A DNA stretch of 64,000 nucleotides from Pseudocolwellia sp049933045. Lineage in GTDB: Bacteria; Pseudomonadota; Gammaproteobacteria; Enterobacterales; Alteromonadaceae. The position numbers were made by a program, and so were the translations under genes. The notes under the pieces are model-generated. The model was not told the origin of the DNA and did no database searches. It was given only the letters and a program-made list of their open reading frames with translations. Each line of letters begins with the position of its first letter. Positions within the stretch are counted from its first letter, which is position 1. Positions 35,473 through 44,521 of this stretch are shown here, piece after piece. The stretch covers positions 1,922,001 to 1,986,000 of the forward strand of contig NZ_CP187926.1 of NCBI RefSeq assembly GCF_049933045.1, written 5' to 3'.

Positions 35473-35502
35473 AAAAAGCAGCCATTACAGCTGCTTTGTT
35501 TC
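35473..35502. terminator. Bidirectional terminator
   Basis: AAAGCAGC (35475-35482) pairs with GCTGCTTT (35490-35497) with A-rich and T-rich flanks. It lies between the convergent rhombosortase and S9 peptidase genes. Confidence 0.8.
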
Positions 35503-35562
35503 AATCTTCTTTGTTTTATTTAAAGCTAAGTTAAGCTAACGCAAACTTAGTTCAAGTTCAGC

Positions 35563-38139
35563 TTAAAGTGTTGTTTCAAACAATTTGAAGATCCTACGAT
35601 ACTCATTTAACCAAGAGCTTGGTTGTATAAAACCATGTGGCTCTACAGGATATATCGCCGTTTCAAAGTCTTGTTTCTCTAACTCAATTAAACGTTGAAC
35701 CAAACGCACGGTATCTTGAAAAAACACGTTATCGTCAATCATAGGTGCATTAATCAACAATGGCTTTTGTAACCCTTCAGCAAAATAAATCGGTGAACTA
35801 CGCTCGTAAGCAATAGGATCATCAAAAGGTGTATTCAAAATATTAGAAGTATAACCATGATTATAATAAGCCCAGTCAGACACTAAACGTAAAGCCGAAC
35901 CCGACTGAAATAGATCAGGCTGGGTAAACATCGACATTAAGGTTAAAAAGCCGCCGTAAGAGCCACCATAAGTACCTACACGGTTGCGATCTACATTAGC
36001 ATTATCTACTAACCAGTTAACGCCATCGCGCATATCTTCAACTTCTGGCTTACCCATGTGTCTATAAATCGCAGTACGCCAATCTCGTCCGTAACCTGCT
36101 GAAGCTCTGTAGTCCATATCAATCACAACATAACCTTTTTGAACCAGCATGCTGTGGAACATATATTCTCTAAAATAACCAGACCAACCTAAATGAGAGT
36201 TTTGTAAGTAACCGGCTCCATGAGTAAACATAACAGCTTTATTTTTACTTGTAGACGAATCATAACCTTCAGGTAAATACACTTTAGAATAAACTGGCGC
36301 CGCTTGATGACTAGATTCAATAGCCACAACACTTGGCATAGACCAAGGCATAGCTAAAAATTGTTCTGAAACCGTATACGTTAAACGTGTGGCTTCAGGA
36401 GTAGCATCTACTGTTTCAACATAAAGCTCAGGAGGCATATTAATAGTTGAATGAGAAATAAGTAACTTAGTGTTATTAGGACTTAACTGATAATAGTTAT
36501 CGCCGCCTAAGTCAGTTAACTGAGTAATATCAGCTGAATCTAAAGCTAATTCATAAATCTCATATATGCCAGGATGTTTGATATTCGCACGGAAAAATAA
36601 TGATTGCTCATCGCTAGCCAAAGTTACATCATTCACCTCAAACTTACCTGACGTAAATTGCTTAGCCTTGCCGTTTAATGGCTTAACGTAAACATGCGAG
36701 TAACCCGACTCTTCTGATAAATAATATAAAGCATCGTTACTTTGTGCCGTATCAACTGATGCTTTGTTTAACCAACCAAATTCATTAAACGACCAGTTGA
36801 TCCAAGCATTGTCATGTAATCTATGTTGAGAAACGAGTTTCTTAGCATCAAAGTCTATTGTTGCTAACCATCTGTCTTTGTTATCCCATGCTTCAAATAA
36901 AACTGCGACATTGTCACCGTTTTTATTCCATTGAATAGGATTATTCGCTTCCATTACATGAATGTATCGCGCTGACTTCTCACTTTTGTAGGTATGCCCT
37001 TGTGCTTTGTAGTTTTCTTTACGCACACTCGCTAATACATCTTCATTAAATCCTGGTAGCGCATCAAAAGCTAAATACTCTTTAGTACCATTGGTAATAT
37101 CAAGCACATACATATATTCATGATATTGGCTGTTAGCTGAAACTCGGCTGCGTGCTGGTATGATTGAAATATTACCTGAATCAGAAATATAGTTAAGCAT
37201 TACATCGCTGCTTTCAGCTTTACCATAAATGCTGTCGTCTTTATCCGTTACACTCACCAGAATTTTAGTGCCTGATGGCGATAAACTCGCATGCACAACT
37301 TTTAAATCTTTACTGAAGTAAAAGTTAGTTTGTGTAATAGATTTATTATTTACACGAAAATCACGCTTTTGGTCTTTTTCTAACTGAGCATTTTTCGCCT
37401 GCAAAGCCACATATTGGATCAGCTTGTTTTGTTCTTTCGCTAAATAGCCATCTTCTTTAGTCGTTTGGCTACTATCTTCGTTCATCACGATGTTAGCGAG
37501 TTCTTTAATTTGTTTGTTTTTACTGTCAAAACGATAAAAAACATTATCGACTCTATACGCCACATCGCCGTTTGTTAAAAACATAGCATCGCTTTCAACA
37601 GCTGATGTATAAGTTAACTGATGCACATTGCCTGTCGCTAAGGTTTTAACAAACACATTACCCTCAAAGGTATACACTTCTTGAGTTTTAGCGTCGTTAA
37701 GCACTGCATTTTGATCTAACACTTTATGTAACTCAGCTAAATTTACTTTTTCAGCGCCTTTGTTTGCACCTGAAATAGGCTGTACAAATAAATCGCGTAA
37801 ATTATTACCTTCGCGCTTTTGCTTATAAAACAAGGTATCGCTGTTATCGCCCCAATACCAAGATTCAGCCTGACGACCAAACCAATCAGGATCAGACATA
37901 ATTTGCTCTAACGTAATTTCTATCTCTTTGCTGTTCTGATCATTATCAGAAACACTGTCAGCATTAAGGTTTGAATCTACGCTGTCACTATGTGGAGCAG
38001 CTGAATTAATTTGTGCAGCATTAGCAATAACGCTTTTATTGTTTGTTTCTGAAGCATTGCCTGTTTCAAGTAAAGTAGACGTATTAGCACACGACATTGA
38101 AACAGCACTTAATACCACAGTTAGTAATGTAAATTTCAT
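35563..38139 (-). CDS. S9-family (DPP IV/prolyl oligopeptidase-like) exported peptidase
   Basis: 858 residues. A lipoprotein-type signal (SAVSMSCANT) leads into a poorly conserved Ser/Asn-rich stretch and then a beta-propeller domain (about 80-600). The alpha/beta hydrolase domain has AVMFTHGAGYLQ, the nucleophile GGSYGGFLTLMSMF, the Asp in INAPMIDDNVFFQD and the His in YPVEPHGF. These fit a dipeptidyl-aminopeptidase releasing N-terminal dipeptides. It starts 15 bases after the riboflavin synthase stop; co-transcription is likely though the roles are unrelated. Confidence 0.92.
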   Translation of the reverse strand: MKFTLLTVVLSAVSMSCANTSTLLETGNASETNNKSVIANAAQINSAAPHSDSVDSNLNADSVSDNDQNSKEIEITLEQIMSDPDWFGRQAESWYWGDNSDTLFYKQKREGNNLRDLFVQPISGANKGAEKVNLAELHKVLDQNAVLNDAKTQEVYTFEGNVFVKTLATGNVHQLTYTSAVESDAMFLTNGDVAYRVDNVFYRFDSKNKQIKELANIVMNEDSSQTTKEDGYLAKEQNKLIQYVALQAKNAQLEKDQKRDFRVNNKSITQTNFYFSKDLKVVHASLSPSGTKILVSVTDKDDSIYGKAESSDVMLNYISDSGNISIIPARSRVSANSQYHEYMYVLDITNGTKEYLAFDALPGFNEDVLASVRKENYKAQGHTYKSEKSARYIHVMEANNPIQWNKNGDNVAVLFEAWDNKDRWLATIDFDAKKLVSQHRLHDNAWINWSFNEFGWLNKASVDTAQSNDALYYLSEESGYSHVYVKPLNGKAKQFTSGKFEVNDVTLASDEQSLFFRANIKHPGIYEIYELALDSADITQLTDLGGDNYYQLSPNNTKLLISHSTINMPPELYVETVDATPEATRLTYTVSEQFLAMPWSMPSVVAIESSHQAAPVYSKVYLPEGYDSSTSKNKAVMFTHGAGYLQNSHLGWSGYFREYMFHSMLVQKGYVVIDMDYRASAGYGRDWRTAIYRHMGKPEVEDMRDGVNWLVDNANVDRNRVGTYGGSYGGFLTLMSMFTQPDLFQSGSALRLVSDWAYYNHGYTSNILNTPFDDPIAYERSSPIYFAEGLQKPLLINAPMIDDNVFFQDTVRLVQRLIELEKQDFETAIYPVEPHGFIQPSSWLNEYRRIFKLFETTL

Positions 38140-38153
38140 TCTTTTTCCATAAT

Positions 38154-38813
38154 TTATTGTGTGATGTTTAAATGGCTTAGATTTAAGCGCTCGATTGTTT
38201 TCACAATAGTGATAGTTTGCTGATCAAATTCAAGATTCACAGCATCACTCACATTCAGTTTTCCTAAATTTGTACGGCTCAGCGTTTCAGGAATTAAATG
38301 CACACTGAAACAATTTTTCTCTATGCCACCTAGCGTCATAGTTTCAACTTTTCCAACCGTTAAGCTTGCGCCATTAACGGTAATAAAACCTTTATCAAAA
38401 ATGTACTTTAACCAAGCGGCCGCACATTCAAAATATAAAGTCGTATTTGTAGGTGTTTCTTGTTTTTTTATCAAGGTAGATTTGTATTGAACGTGCCCAC
38501 TAACAATGTGACCACCAATTTCATCGCCAAATTTTAATGAACGCTCTATATTCACCCAAGAGCCAACAGATAAATCTCCTAAACTTGTAACGCGTAACGT
38601 TTCTGCGATCACATCAAACGCTATAGCGTAAGCATTATCAAGGTGTTCGTGGAATTCCACCACAGTTAAACACACACCGTTTATCGCAATGCTCGCGCCT
38701 ATTTCTAAGTGAGAAACAAGAGAAGGCGTTACTGAAATCATTAATCGACTTAACTGATTTTCAGTATTTATAGAAATAACTTCAGCTTGAGATTGCACAA
38801 TACCTGTAAACAT
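38154..38813 (-). CDS. ribE: Riboflavin synthase alpha chain
   Basis: 219 residues. It dismutates two molecules of 6,7-dimethyl-8-ribityllumazine to riboflavin. The tandem lumazine-binding folds are seen as MFTGIVQSQAEVISI...GASIAINGVCLTVVE in the first half and GGHIVSGHVQ...ITVNGASLTVG in the second. ETLSRTNLG is the usual end of the second barrel. The gene is divergent from a MATE exporter, an arrangement common in Vibrio and Shewanella. No FMN riboswitch was found upstream. Confidence 0.95.
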   Translation of the reverse strand: MFTGIVQSQAEVISINTENQLSRLMISVTPSLVSHLEIGASIAINGVCLTVVEFHEHLDNAYAIAFDVIAETLRVTSLGDLSVGSWVNIERSLKFGDEIGGHIVSGHVQYKSTLIKKQETPTNTTLYFECAAAWLKYIFDKGFITVNGASLTVGKVETMTLGGIEKNCFSVHLIPETLSRTNLGKLNVSDAVNLEFDQQTITIVKTIERLNLSHLNITQ

Positions 38814-39016
38814 ATATGATCCATGAAATTTATTATAATTCGCATAATATCAAACTCTTCTTAAAGAGATAAGGTTCAAGACATAAGTACTCACAATATA
38901 GTACTTTTATCGAGTTACTTTTTGCGAATTAACTTTTAAAATAAGCCCCTCAAAAGGCACCTAATTAAATACGAATAGCAACCTCAACAACATAAGCACC
39001 GAGACATAAACACTAA

Positions 39017-40387
39017 ATGAATGTGACCAAATTTGTACTAAGCACTAAAAGCTTAATGAAACTAGCTTACCCCATTTTAATTGCACAGCTAGTGCAAACC
39101 TTAATGGGTTTTGCTGATACGGTAATGGCAGGTAGAGTAAGTCCTACAGATTTAGCTGCGGTAGCCATAGCAAGTAGCGTTTGGTTACCTATTGTATTAA
39201 CTGTATTTGGGTTAATCATGGCACTCGCGAGTATAGTGTCGCAGTATGCTGGTGCAAATAAGTTTGAAGACGCGGTTAAAGCTACTCATCAAACAGGTTG
39301 GATTGCTGCCATTTTAGGTATCTTGTTTATTGGCTTATTCTTTATTGTTGCGCCAATAGCACAAAACAGCATAGACCTAGAGCCTACATTCAAAACGTTA
39401 ATATTTGATTACCTTAGTTACATCATTTGGGGAGCGCCAGGTTACTTCTTATACCTAGTATTACGTAACTTCTCAGAAGGTTTGTCTCATACCAAGCCCA
39501 CCATGATTATTAGCTTAATAGGCTTATTGGTAAACATTCCAGCGAACTATATCTTTATTTACGGTGAATTTGGAGTACCTGCATTTGGTGGTGCAGGTTG
39601 TGGTATAGCCACAGCACTAGTTTATTGGTTAATGTTTGTATGTACTTTGGTATACACCTACTTCGCCAAAGCTTTTGCTCATACGCCGTTATTCGCCAAG
39701 TTTTATGCACCTAGCTGGTCACAAATAAAAAACATATTATCGATTGGTGTACCTATTTCACTGTCGTTATTATTTGAAGTTAGCTTATTTGCTGTAGTAG
39801 CAATAATTTTAGCGCCCTTTGGGCCCACAGTTGTATCAAGCCATCAAATAGCGCTTAACTTCTCTAGTATCGTATTTATGGTGCCTTTATCTTTAGGTAT
39901 GGCTGTAACGATTAAAGTAGGCTTTGCTGTTGGTAAAAATAGCTTTGCAGAAGCTAAAGAACTTTGTAAGTACTCCATTATATTAGGTTTGATTATTGCC
40001 GTATTTACCGCAGGCTTAACACTTATGTTTCGCACCCAAGTATCACAAATTTACACCAACAATATAGAAGTTATCACCTTAGCATCGAGCTTAATGTTTT
40101 TAGCTGCCCTATTTCAGTTCTCAGACGCCATACAAGTTATTTCAGCTGGCGCTTTAAGAGGATACAAAGACACGCAAGCCATTTTATACATCACCTTCTT
40201 TTCATATTGGATAGTAGGATTAAGTGTAGGGCTAATATTAGGCCTAACAGATTGGATAATTCCAAGCATGGGCGCTGGTGGTTTTTGGGTAGGCTTTATT
40301 ACAGGTTTAACGTTAGCGGCTATATTACTTGGCTGGCGCTTAAAAATAGTACAAAACCGTATAGCGTTAGCGCAAGTTGCTGCTTAA
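39017..40387 (+). CDS. norM: MATE-family multidrug/cation exporter (NorM type)
   Basis: 456 residues with 12 predicted membrane helices. The first helix region MKLAYPILIAQLVQTLMGFADTVMAGRVSP and GFWVGFITGLTLAAILLGWRL near the end match NorM proteins, which export cationic drugs in exchange for Na+ or H+. It is divergent from ribE across about 200 bases. Confidence 0.93.
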   Translation: MNVTKFVLSTKSLMKLAYPILIAQLVQTLMGFADTVMAGRVSPTDLAAVAIASSVWLPIVLTVFGLIMALASIVSQYAGANKFEDAVKATHQTGWIAAILGILFIGLFFIVAPIAQNSIDLEPTFKTLIFDYLSYIIWGAPGYFLYLVLRNFSEGLSHTKPTMIISLIGLLVNIPANYIFIYGEFGVPAFGGAGCGIATALVYWLMFVCTLVYTYFAKAFAHTPLFAKFYAPSWSQIKNILSIGVPISLSLLFEVSLFAVVAIILAPFGPTVVSSHQIALNFSSIVFMVPLSLGMAVTIKVGFAVGKNSFAEAKELCKYSIILGLIIAVFTAGLTLMFRTQVSQIYTNNIEVITLASSLMFLAALFQFSDAIQVISAGALRGYKDTQAILYITFFSYWIVGLSVGLILGLTDWIIPSMGAGGFWVGFITGLTLAAILLGWRLKIVQNRIALAQVAA

Positions 40388-40514
40388 ATAATCATTAAAC
40401 TCTATATTTTAATGTGAAATCAACAAACTGCTTGCAACTAACAAAACACCTCGCTAACATATCGCCTCGTTCGAACACACTATATAACTTATATAGTTAG
40501 TTGTTTAAACAAAA

Positions 40515-40591
40515 GCTCGCTTAGCTCAGTTGGTTAGAGTACTTGCATGACATGCAAGGTGTCACTGGTTCGAGTCCAGTAGCGAGCACCA
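40515..40591 (+). tRNA. tRNA-Val(GAC), island integration site
   Basis: A 77-nt cloverleaf with acceptor GCTCGCT/AGCGAGC, D arm GCTCAGTTGGTTAGAGT, anticodon loop ATGACAT (anticodon GAC), T arm CTGGTTCGAGTCCAG and encoded CCA. Its 3' end is repeated, degraded, at about 51970, marking the ends of a genomic island. Confidence 0.96.
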
Positions 40592-40601
40592 AATTAGGGT
40601 T
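40571..40601 (+). other. attL: tRNA-proximal integration repeat
   Basis: CGAGTCCAGTAGCG followed by AGCACCAAATTAGGGTT is repeated at 51970-51999 with a two-base deletion and one substitution. The intact tRNA is rebuilt on this side, next to the integrase, as expected for tRNA-targeting islands. Confidence 0.85.
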
Positions 40602-40618
40602 TAATAACCCACTAAAAG

Positions 40619-40659
40619 AACCCGAAAAGCCTTTAATATTAAGCTTCTCGGGTTTTTTT
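40619..40659 (+). terminator. Terminator after tRNA-Val
   Basis: AACCCGAAAAGC (40619-40630) pairs with GCTTCTCGGGTT (40643-40654), one mismatch, followed by a T run. A related hairpin follows attR (AACCAGAA...TTCTGGTT, about 52015-52050). Confidence 0.88.
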
Positions 40660-40704
40660 ATGTCCTAAGCTATTTTATGCCGTTCTTTGAAATCCACGCT
40701 TTTT

Positions 40705-40754
40705 AGTAGTACTGTCAGTAGTACCAGTTGAAAATACAACAAAGCGGTACTACT
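40705..40754. promoter_or_regulatory. Cluster of AGTAGTAC(C/T) sites at the left island end
   Basis: AGTAGTACT (40705-40713), AGTAGTACC (40717-40725) and the inverted GGTACTACT (40746-40754) lie between attL and the integrase start. The same 9-mer recurs near attR. They are good candidates for integrase arm-type or excisionase sites and overlap the integrase promoter. Confidence 0.6.
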
Positions 40755-40757
40755 AAA

Positions 40758-41999
40758 ATGGCTAGAGGCGTTACTCCACTTACTAACACTGAAGTAAAAC
40801 AAGCAAAACCTAAAGATAAGCTTTATAAGCTCGCAGACGGTGGCGGTTTACAATTAAGAGTTAAGCCGACTGGCTCAAAGTCTTGGTTATTTGATTACTT
40901 TAAGCCTATTACTAAAAAGCGTAGTTCAATGGGCTTTGGTACTTACCCTGAAGTTTCATTAGCTGAAGCTAGAAAAAAACGTGTAGCCGCAAGAGAGCTT
41001 TTAGCCAAAGACATAGATCCTAAAGAACATAAAGACGATAAACATCGTGAACAATTACTCTACGCCAGCAATACCTTTAAAAGTGTCGCTACCGATTGGT
41101 TTGCCATTAAGAAGACTACTATTGCAGAAAATACCGCTAAAAGCTTATGGCGTAAGTTTGAAAACCATGTGTTCCCCAAACTAGGTCACAGGCCAATAGA
41201 TAAAATTTTAGCACCTGAAGCTATTGAAGCATTAAAGCCGTTGGCAGCAAAAGGTAACTTAGAAACTACGGGTAAAATCATCGGTCACTTAAACAATGTA
41301 ATGGATCATGCAGTTAATACGGGGATATTACATCATAACCCTTTAACGGGTATTCGTAGCGCATTTCAAACAGCCAAAGCTACCAATATGGCAACCATTA
41401 GACCTAATGAACTTGGTAAGCTAATGAATGATATTAGCTACGCTAGTATTAAGCTAGTAACTCGGTGTTTAATCGAATGGCAATTGCATACCATGACCCG
41501 CCCTAGTGAAAGTGCTAAAGCTCAATGGTCTGAGATAGACTTTGAAAATAAGCTTTGGACTATACCAGCCGAACGAATGAAAATGAGACTAGAGCACAAA
41601 GTCCCTTTAACACCTCAAACGATTGAAATATTAGCCCGATTAAAACCACTCAGTGGAGACAGAAAACATTTATTCCCTTCTTATATCGATCACCACAAGC
41701 ATTGTAATGTTGAATCAGCAAATAAAGCATTAAGTCGTATGGGTTATAAAAACAAATTGGTGGCTCATGGCTTACGTGCTTTAGCTAGTACAACGCTAAA
41801 TGAACAAGGCCATGATCCAGACGTTATAGAAGCCGCCCTATCCCATGTAGATAAGAATGAAGTACGTAGAGCTTATAATCGTGCTGAATACCTTGAACGT
41901 AGACGCGTACTAATGTGTTGGTGGTCAGATCATATTGAAGGAGCAGCAACGGGTAAAATATCAAAAACTAATAATATTAAACTGTTTAAAACGGTATGA
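40758..41999 (+). CDS. P4-type tyrosine integrase
   Basis: About 413 residues from the ATG at 40758, which opens MARGVTPLTNTEVKQAKPKDK, the usual start of the DUF4102 arm-binding domain. SMGFGTYPEVSLAEARKKR completes that domain. The catalytic domain has the first Arg in MTRPSESAKAQWSEID, HGLRALASTTLNEQG (HxxR), SHVDKNEVRRAYNRAEYLERR with the late His and the nucleophilic Tyr. It is the first gene after tRNA-Val and should integrate and excise the island at the tRNA 3' end. Confidence 0.95.
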   Translation: MARGVTPLTNTEVKQAKPKDKLYKLADGGGLQLRVKPTGSKSWLFDYFKPITKKRSSMGFGTYPEVSLAEARKKRVAARELLAKDIDPKEHKDDKHREQLLYASNTFKSVATDWFAIKKTTIAENTAKSLWRKFENHVFPKLGHRPIDKILAPEAIEALKPLAAKGNLETTGKIIGHLNNVMDHAVNTGILHHNPLTGIRSAFQTAKATNMATIRPNELGKLMNDISYASIKLVTRCLIEWQLHTMTRPSESAKAQWSEIDFENKLWTIPAERMKMRLEHKVPLTPQTIEILARLKPLSGDRKHLFPSYIDHHKHCNVESANKALSRMGYKNKLVAHGLRALASTTLNEQGHDPDVIEAALSHVDKNEVRRAYNRAEYLERRRVLMCWWSDHIEGAATGKISKTNNIKLFKTV

Positions 42000-42060
42000 T
42001 CATTATGCAGACATTAGATAATAAGCACTAAATAATGCTTCAGATTAGGTTTCGTATACC

Positions 42061-42144
42061 AACGCCTAAACAACAGGCTTAAAATTGTTGGCTAGAATAA
42101 GCGACGAAGGACAAAAAACCAACTGATTTATGTCCTTGTTAGGC
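42061..42144 (-). other. attC-like sequence after the cassette-like gene
   Basis: On the minus strand it opens with GCCTAAC (42144-42138), an RYYYAAC-type box that contains the stop codon of the preceding gene, then AAGGACA...TGTCCTT and an imperfect partner ending CCTGTTGTTTAGGC. The closing box is degenerate relative to GTTRRRY. This resembles an integron attC recombination site, perhaps inactive. Confidence 0.45.
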
Positions 42145-43287
42145 AAATGACGTATAGGTTTGTCTTGATACAAGGGAACCATCATTGTGCATACAAACCA
42201 TTTCACCACTTTCAATATCATAGTTATTTTGTGTTAATTCGTACGCAGAAAATAGTTCTTTATCAAGGGGGATTTCTGCAAATGGATTGTAATAAACATG
42301 CAAACCATCTAAATGACTTTCTATATGGTGTGACGAATCATATAAATGCATATCTGATCCACAAACTAAATCACCAACAGGAAATCGCATAGAAAAGAGA
42401 TCATTACCTTTACCCAACTGAGTATGTGAGGTACCTAGATTTTTTACACCTTCTGTTTCTATAAAAACAGAGCGTTCCATTTGTCTATACTTAGTTGCCC
42501 GAATAAAATTGCTAATACCACTTTGGACAACTGCTTTTCCGAACATCCCTGTAGTGGAAAAAATAACTGCACTTATCTCTTTATAACTATCATTTGTAAA
42601 AATACCTAAATCAATACGTTTGCCATTATGATTTATAATATGGGTTATTTTTTCACTTACCATTTCACTCGGGCTTTTACCTGTAGGTGGGTTTATGCCA
42701 TAAAGTACTCTATTGATAGCCATATTGTTTTGCGTGAAAGATAAATGGTTATCAAATGGCGCCACTGCAATTACAAATGGATTACCCTTAACCCACTCTG
42801 ACGATGAATAAGGATATTTTTTATTCTTTGTGCCAATAAATAGGTCTTTTTTGTCTTTGATCTTTCCAATCAATTTTATGGTTGACTGGTCTAAAAAATA
42901 TTGATTTTCAATAGCAACAGACTCATTAAATGATTTTAGAGTGTAGTACTCTTCACTTTCGTTCGATTGATTATTAGCTGTGACTGCTTCTACGTTAATA
43001 TACTTTCCTGATGGGTGCTTTAAATTAAAGTCAGGACTTTCGTGTGAATAGTCGATCTCAAATCCTAGTTCAACAAACGATTTATTAAGATATAACTCCC
43101 AAAGAGAAGAGTTAAAGGTAGTTTGAAACTCTTTGATGAATTTATTTGCTTCTTGTTTCCTACCTAAAAGACCTGTTGACCATTCGTTAATAACAGCCAT
43201 TGTAGGCTTATAACTTTCCTCTCTAATTATCCTTTTGAATAATGGATGAAGCCGACTTTCTTTTACCAAAGGTGTGAATAAATCCAT
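42139..43287 (-). CDS. Unknown protein with a PD-(D/E)XK-like motif, carried like a gene cassette
   Basis: 382 residues, no signal peptide or membrane helix. The segment from WELYLNKSFVELGFEIDY through SPDFNLKHPSGKYINVEAVTAN (P85-D86, E100) has the spacing and hydrophobic strands of a restriction-endonuclease-like core. The usual final Lys is not obvious (ExA). The rest (GNPFVIAVAPFDN, AVIFSTTGMFGKAV) is not recognised. AAGGGAG stands before the ATG. A perfect GTTAGGC box lies 42 bases upstream, and the stop codon is inside GCCTAAC, as in integron cassettes. A defence or nuclease role is inference. Confidence 0.55.
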   Translation of the reverse strand: MDLFTPLVKESRLHPLFKRIIREESYKPTMAVINEWSTGLLGRKQEANKFIKEFQTTFNSSLWELYLNKSFVELGFEIDYSHESPDFNLKHPSGKYINVEAVTANNQSNESEEYYTLKSFNESVAIENQYFLDQSTIKLIGKIKDKKDLFIGTKNKKYPYSSSEWVKGNPFVIAVAPFDNHLSFTQNNMAINRVLYGINPPTGKSPSEMVSEKITHIINHNGKRIDLGIFTNDSYKEISAVIFSTTGMFGKAVVQSGISNFIRATKYRQMERSVFIETEGVKNLGTSHTQLGKGNDLFSMRFPVGDLVCGSDMHLYDSSHHIESHLDGLHVYYNPFAEIPLDKELFSAYELTQNNYDIESGEMVCMHNDGSLVSRQTYTSFA

Positions 43288-43328
43288 AAAACTCCCTTAA
43301 TTTTAAATGCACACTAACATAGAGTTTC

Positions 43329-43335
43329 GCCTAAC
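43329..43335 (-). other. GTTAGGC cassette-boundary box
   Basis: The minus strand reads AACAGGCTC-GTTAGGC, a perfect GTTRRRY box preceded by an L-box-like sequence, at the expected place upstream of the cassette-like gene. No matching RYYYAAC partner was found upstream, so only half of an attC site is evident. Confidence 0.4.
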
Positions 43336-43500
43336 GAGCCTGTTAACGGACGAAATTCTTTTGACTAAAATGTTGAGGAAAGAATACAGCCAACTGTATT
43401 TTTTCCCGCTTTCCCAACAGCCGAATAAGGTGACGACTGCGCGACACCTATTATTATTTTTTATGCGTGTTTGTAGTAACTAGTCTTCAGTTTCATTTGT

Positions 43501-44184
43501 TCAATCTTTTTTTTCTACTGTCCAACTAGACATTTTATTCTGTTCAGATTCAAATTTGGAAACATGATCCCAGTAAAACTTCCAATGAGCTTTATTTGGC
43601 GATTCAATAATATCTTCAACTATTGCGCTAAGCTTATCAAATGCCACTTTATACCTATATAACTCAACAACATCCAAAGAGTTTATCTTTGAAGTCATTT
43701 CAGTATTAATTGAATCATTTTCTCTATTTAAGGATACTTTCCACTGCCCATGTGCAACTTTATTTCGAATTAAACTTGGTTCTTTAATGTAAGTATCTAT
43801 AAGCCTATTAATTGATTGTTTAATATTGGGAATATGACTTGAGCGTTTTGATGATATTTTCCTTGTACCCAATTTAACACTTTCATGCCAAGCTTTGATT
43901 ATATCTTTTTTTCCTGCAGCTTTGATTTGATTGATTTCTAGGCCGTTAAAGCAACAAGGAGTGTGGATTAACTTAGAAAATGTAGCTTCGGCATATGCAC
44001 TAAATACTAAACCTAGCATTCTTGTCTGCAGGCCAACTAGCATTAGGTCGTCATTACGGTAAGCACCATTAATTGTTCTATTAATATGCTTCCAAGCACC
44101 ATTGAGTTCTTTTACATTTTGAGTTTGAGCTTCGAATATTTTATGTATTTCTTGAGGGGACATCACTTTTGGTTTTTTTGCCAC
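43501..44184 (-). CDS. HEPN-domain protein
   Basis: 227 all-helical residues. The RxxxxH motif of HEPN nucleases is present as R140-NKVAH145 in SLIRNKVAHGQWKV, inside the usual second helix pair. The N-terminal half (MLGLVFSAYAEATFSKLIHTP) forms the first helical pair. HEPN proteins are metal-independent RNases in toxin-antitoxin, abortive infection and CRISPR settings. The start is GTG with GGAG upstream. A degenerate tRNA lies just upstream on the same strand. No antitoxin (MNT-type) gene is adjacent, so it may be a stand-alone effector. Confidence 0.65.
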   Translation of the reverse strand: MAKKPKVMSPQEIHKIFEAQTQNVKELNGAWKHINRTINGAYRNDDLMLVGLQTRMLGLVFSAYAEATFSKLIHTPCCFNGLEINQIKAAGKKDIIKAWHESVKLGTRKISSKRSSHIPNIKQSINRLIDTYIKEPSLIRNKVAHGQWKVSLNRENDSINTEMTSKINSLDVVELYRYKVAFDKLSAIVEDIIESPNKAHWKFYWDHVSKFESEQNKMSSWTVEKKD

Positions 44185-44231
44185 TTAAAGCTCCAATTCA
44201 AACTAGACAAAATACACTAAATCTAATGCAT

Positions 44232-44307
44232 TTTGTCTAGCCGGAATCGAACCGACAACCTCATACATCAGAGACGTATGCGCTCTACCAAATTGAGCTA
44301 TAGACGC
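44232..44307 (-). tRNA. Degenerate tRNA-like sequence
   Basis: The minus strand folds as a cloverleaf: acceptor GCGTCTA/TAGAC (two end pairs lost), D arm GCTC-AATTTGGTA-GAGC, anticodon stem CATAC/GTATG, a five-base variable loop and the T arm GTCGGTTCGATTCCGGC. The anticodon loop would have nine bases (GTCTCTGAT), or seven with an extra G-U pair. There is no CCA. The anticodon is therefore uncertain. Probably a relic from a phage or island. Confidence 0.5.
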
Positions 44308-44521
44308 CGCTAAACTTTACATTTAGCGCCTAGAAAAGTCAACTTAATTGATAAGATGAAGTGTGTCAATATGAGAATGGTTGATAAGTGCATAAATTTA
44401 GATTATGTAAACTTTTCAGTAATATGAGAAAATATATGGCAAATATATTTATTGCTAATGTCACCTTAGCGTATAATTTTGACATTGCAGTTACGGACGC
44501 AACTGCAATGTCTTTTTACTA

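Noticed and set aside
38814..39016. FMN riboswitch upstream of riboflavin synthase
   Set aside because: None of the conserved FMN-aptamer blocks is present on either strand.
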